In this document: one piece after another, positions 61,650 through 64,000 of the stretch
How positions within the stretch are numbered: position 1 is the stretch's first letter
How the letters are laid out: each line of letters begins with the position of its first letter
DNA from: Metarhizobium sp017305935
Lineage (GTDB): Bacteria; Pseudomonadota; Alphaproteobacteria; Rhizobiales; Rhizobiaceae
Assembly (NCBI RefSeq): GCF_029601685.1
Contig: NZ_JARRIR010000003.1
Coordinates: forward strand, 1-64,000
Direction of reading: 5' to 3'
DNA: 64,000 bases
Notes under the pieces: generated by a model
Told to the model about the DNA's origin: nothing
Databases searched by the model: none
Seen by the model: the letters and a program-made list of their open reading frames with translations, nothing else
Translations under genes and position numbers: made by a program

Positions 61650-62192
61650 ATGAGTTCTGACAATGGCCAGCGCTTCATCAAGCGTAACCGCCCGCCTCGT
61701 GTGCAGATTTCCTATGAAGACCCGACCAATGCCGAGCGGCTGGTCGAGCTGCCCTTCGTGATGGGCGTGCTCTCCGATCTCTCCGGCAATGCCTCGCAGG
61801 TGGAAAAGCCGCCGATGGCCGACCGGAAATTCTCTGCCGTCAGCATGGACAATTTCGACGATTACATGCGCAGCGTCGAGCCGGCCATCGCCATGCGGGT
61901 CAAGAACCGTCTCGATCCGGACGGACAGAACGAGAAGATCGGCGTCAACCTCACCTTCCGCCAGATGGCCGATTTCGAGCCGGCGGCGGTCGCCCGGCAG
62001 GTGCCGGCGTTGCGCGCGCTCCTGGAGGCGCGCGAACAACTCGCCAACCTGCAGCGCTACATGAACGGTCGCGTCGATGCGGAAAACAAGCTGCGGGAAT
62101 TGCTGTCCAATCCCGAGCTGATGCGGGCCTTGAACGACCGGCAGGCGGCGACGCGGCAGGACGAGCCCGCCGCCGATGACGGCGGCCGGTGA
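61650..62192 (+). CDS. tssB: Type VI sheath small subunit TssB
   Basis: A 180-residue protein (VipA family) that polymerises with TssC into the contractile sheath. Typical segments: KRNRPPRVQISYEDPTNAE, ELPFVMGVLSDLSG, GVNLTFRQMADFEPAAVA, LANLQRYMNGR. Start 61650 is chosen over 61638 because GGAGGA lies 4 bp upstream. Confidence 0.93.
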   Translation: MSSDNGQRFIKRNRPPRVQISYEDPTNAERLVELPFVMGVLSDLSGNASQVEKPPMADRKFSAVSMDNFDDYMRSVEPAIAMRVKNRLDPDGQNEKIGVNLTFRQMADFEPAAVARQVPALRALLEAREQLANLQRYMNGRVDAENKLRELLSNPELMRALNDRQAATRQDEPAADDGGR

Positions 62193-62212
62193 TTTCGAGA
62201 GGGAACGGTCAG

Positions 62213-63703
62213 ATGGTCGGGGAAACGGCAAGTCTCAATCAGCCGGCGGAGCAGGCGACCAGTGAGGTCGATGAATTCGCCGCGATCCTCAAGCAGAGCT
62301 TCAAGACGCGCACCGAGCGGGCGGCGACCGAGGTCGACAACGCCATCGGCACGCTGGTGCAGCAGGCGCTGGCCGATGCCGACGTCATCAAGGACGACGT
62401 GCTCGACACGATCAACGAGATCATCGCCCGGCTCGACGAAAAGCTTTCGGCCCAGATCAACGAGATCATGCATGCCAAGGAGTTCCAGTCGATCGAGAGC
62501 GCGTGGCGCGGCCTCAACTACCTGACCAGCAATTCCGAGACCGACAGCACGCTGAAGATCAAGGTGATGAACGTCTCGCGCAGCGAATTGCTTTCGGATT
62601 TCAAGCGCTTCGCCGGCGCCAAGTGGGACCAGAGCCCGCTGTTCAAGAAGCTCTACGAATATGAATACGGCGTGCTCGGCGGCGAGCCCTACGGCGCGCT
62701 GGTCGGCGACTACAATTTCGACCATACGGCGCAGAGCGTGTCGCTGCTGCGCGATCTCGGCAAGATCGCCGCCGCCGCCCATTGCCCGTTCATCTCGGCC
62801 GCCGACCCGACGCTGTTCGGCTTCGACGAATGGAGCGAGCTGGTCAATCCGCGCGATCTCGGCGAAATTTTCGATGCGCCGGATTATGCCGCCTGGCGCT
62901 CGCTTCGCGATTCGGAGAATTCCCGTTACGTGGCCCTGTGCATGCCGCGGGTGCTGGCGCGCGAGCCCTATGGCGAGAAATCGATCAAGGTCGAGGAATT
63001 CGCCTTCGAGGAGGAGACCAGCGGCCACAATGCCGGCAATTACGCCTGGATGAACGCCGCCTATGCCATGGCGGTCAACATCAACCGGGCGCACAAGGAA
63101 TATGGCTGGACGGTGCGCATTCGCGGCGTTCAGTCGGGCGGCGAGGTCATCAACCTGCCGCTGCACACCTTCCCGACCGACGACGGCACCGTCGACATGA
63201 AGTGCCCGACCGAGATCTCGATCACCGACCGGCGCGAGGCGGAGTTGTCCAAGGCCGGCGTGCTGCCGCTCGTCCACCGCAAGAACAGCGACAAGGCCGC
63301 CTTCATCGGCGCGCAATCGCTCTACAGGCCCAAGAAGATGACGACGGACGAGGCGACGGCCTCGGAAAACCTGTCCTCGCGCCTGCCCTACATGTTCGCC
63401 TGCTCGCGCTTTGCCCATTATCTCAAATGCATGGTGCGCGATGCCGTCGGCGACACCAAGGAACGCGAGGATCTGCAGCGCTGGCTGCAGGGGTGGATTA
63501 ACCGCTATGTCGATGGCGATCCGCGCAACTCCACCTCGATCGTCAAGGCCAAGAAGCCGTTGGCCGGCGCCAAGGTGGATGTCTACGAAGATCCGGAAAA
63601 TCCCGGCTACTACGCGGCGAAGTTTTTCCTGCGACCGCATTACCAGCTCGAAGGCATGGATATCGGGCTCAGCCTGGTCTCGAAACTGCCGGCGGAAAAG
63701 TAA
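62213..63703 (+). CDS. tssC: Type VI sheath large subunit TssC
   Basis: A 496-residue protein (VipB family). Landmarks: MHAKEFQSIESAWRGLNYL, GEPYGALVGDYNFDHTAQSV, LCMPRVLAREPYG, FPTDDGTVDMKCPTEISITDRRE, SSRLPYMFACSRFAHYLKCMVRD, and the end HYQLEGMDIGLSLVSKLPAEK. ATG 62213 has GAGAGGGA upstream; an overlapping GTG at 62189 is an alternative. Confidence 0.94.
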   Translation: MVGETASLNQPAEQATSEVDEFAAILKQSFKTRTERAATEVDNAIGTLVQQALADADVIKDDVLDTINEIIARLDEKLSAQINEIMHAKEFQSIESAWRGLNYLTSNSETDSTLKIKVMNVSRSELLSDFKRFAGAKWDQSPLFKKLYEYEYGVLGGEPYGALVGDYNFDHTAQSVSLLRDLGKIAAAAHCPFISAADPTLFGFDEWSELVNPRDLGEIFDAPDYAAWRSLRDSENSRYVALCMPRVLAREPYGEKSIKVEEFAFEEETSGHNAGNYAWMNAAYAMAVNINRAHKEYGWTVRIRGVQSGGEVINLPLHTFPTDDGTVDMKCPTEISITDRREAELSKAGVLPLVHRKNSDKAAFIGAQSLYRPKKMTTDEATASENLSSRLPYMFACSRFAHYLKCMVRDAVGDTKEREDLQRWLQGWINRYVDGDPRNSTSIVKAKKPLAGAKVDVYEDPENPGYYAAKFFLRPHYQLEGMDIGLSLVSKLPAEK

Positions 63704-63873
63704 GGCGACGCGATCATGCCCGCTGCGGATGGTTCGCAGCGGTGAATTGCAACCGGATGCCGGGAAATGCCCTGACGGAAGCGGTCCTCTCACGATAATG
63801 CGACGCGAACGCGTCCGCTTCACCGATCATCGATTTTTCGCGGTGTTCAAACCGACCAGGTGAGGGACGTGTC

Positions 63874-64000
63874 ATGCCGACAAACATGCATCTGAAAATC
63901 GACAGCATTCCGGGAGAATCGCGCAAGAAGGGCCATGACGACCAGATCGAGCTTTTGAGCTGGTCCTTCGGCATGGACCAGCAGGCCTCCGTCGGCCATG
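63874..64000 (+). CDS. hcp: Type VI tube protein Hcp, 5' part
   Basis: The first 42 codons, cut by the window edge. MPTNMHLKIDSIPGESRKKG and IELLSWSFGMDQQ are the first strands of Hcp, which forms the T6SS inner tube. It follows tssC by 170 bp in which no gene was recognised, suggesting its own promoter or processing site. Confidence 0.88.
   Translation, partial: MPTNMHLKIDSIPGESRKKGHDDQIELLSWSFGMDQQASVGH

Noticed and set aside
61576..61653. 25-codon frame between tssA and tssB
   Set aside because: Too short, without a Shine-Dalgarno sequence or similarity to T6SS proteins.

Overview
The window looks like a high-GC alphaproteobacterium of the Rhizobiales, probably Rhizobiaceae. This rests on dense ATGA/GTGA-overlapped operons, rhizobial-type palindromic intergenic elements (CCTTCTCCC...GGGAGAAGG), a MOBQ/Ti-type TraA relaxase, an EcfG-like promoter and alphaproteobacterial gene families. 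No tRNA, rRNA or CRISPR array was seen.

Region 1 (1-9310) is mobile DNA. A Ti-type traA relaxase diverges from traD/traG across a recognisable MOBQ oriT. traG is cut by a Tn3-family mercury-resistance transposon with a 38-bp terminal repeat, an internally deleted tnpA, a res site, tnpR and the 3' part of merA. A 333-bp run of N follows and stops exactly at the first base of an IS1380-family element. The link between the plasmid-like left part and the rest of the window is therefore a scaffold join inside or beside a repeat and should be treated with caution.

Region 2 (9328-27215) reads as one catabolic regulon for nicotinate by a reductive route. NicA/NicB-type nicotinate dehydrogenase makes 6-hydroxynicotinate. 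A 6-hydroxynicotinate reductase-like protein would reduce the ring, with a ferredoxin-NADP reductase as possible electron donor. HyuA/HyuB (ATP-dependent lactam hydrolase family), two AA_synth-family proteins, a UPF0280 protein and a cysteine hydrolase are candidates for ring opening and deamidation. A polyamine-type ABC importer lies beside them. A MarR regulator sits in the middle, and three related palindromes precede the hyuA, reductase and nicA units. The classical maleamate-pathway genes nicC, nicX, nicD and nicF are not seen.

Region 3 (27357-33767) is mixed: a small secreted DUF4189-like protein, a TRIC-type channel, an XRE regulator, CsbD under a likely general-stress promoter, a secreted 14-residue-repeat glycine-rich protein, a PcaR-like IclR regulator divergent from pcaIJ with a PcaR-type operator, and a LuxR-type regulator.

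Region 4 (33878-44787) couples a BMP-family (nucleoside/purine type) ABC importer and a GntR regulator to a split Rieske oxygenase. Two oxygenase subunits have the mononuclear iron site but no Rieske cluster. A third protein carries the Rieske domain fused to an FMN/[2Fe-2S] reductase, and a GST-like protein and a flavin reductase follow. The architecture resembles the NdmC/NdmD/NdmE methylxanthine demethylase.

Region 5 (44795-57222) has a Pls/PosA-type single-module membrane NRPS with its own phosphopantetheinyl transferase. Facing away from it is an operon of heparinase II/III, a small protein, two glycosyltransferases and a twitch-type radical SAM protein. The heparinase gene holds an in-frame palindromic repeat element.

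Region 6 (57322-64000) holds a periplasmic caspase/SEL1 protein, an OmpA-like protein and the start of a type VI secretion cluster (tssA, tssB, tssC, hcp), which runs off the right edge.
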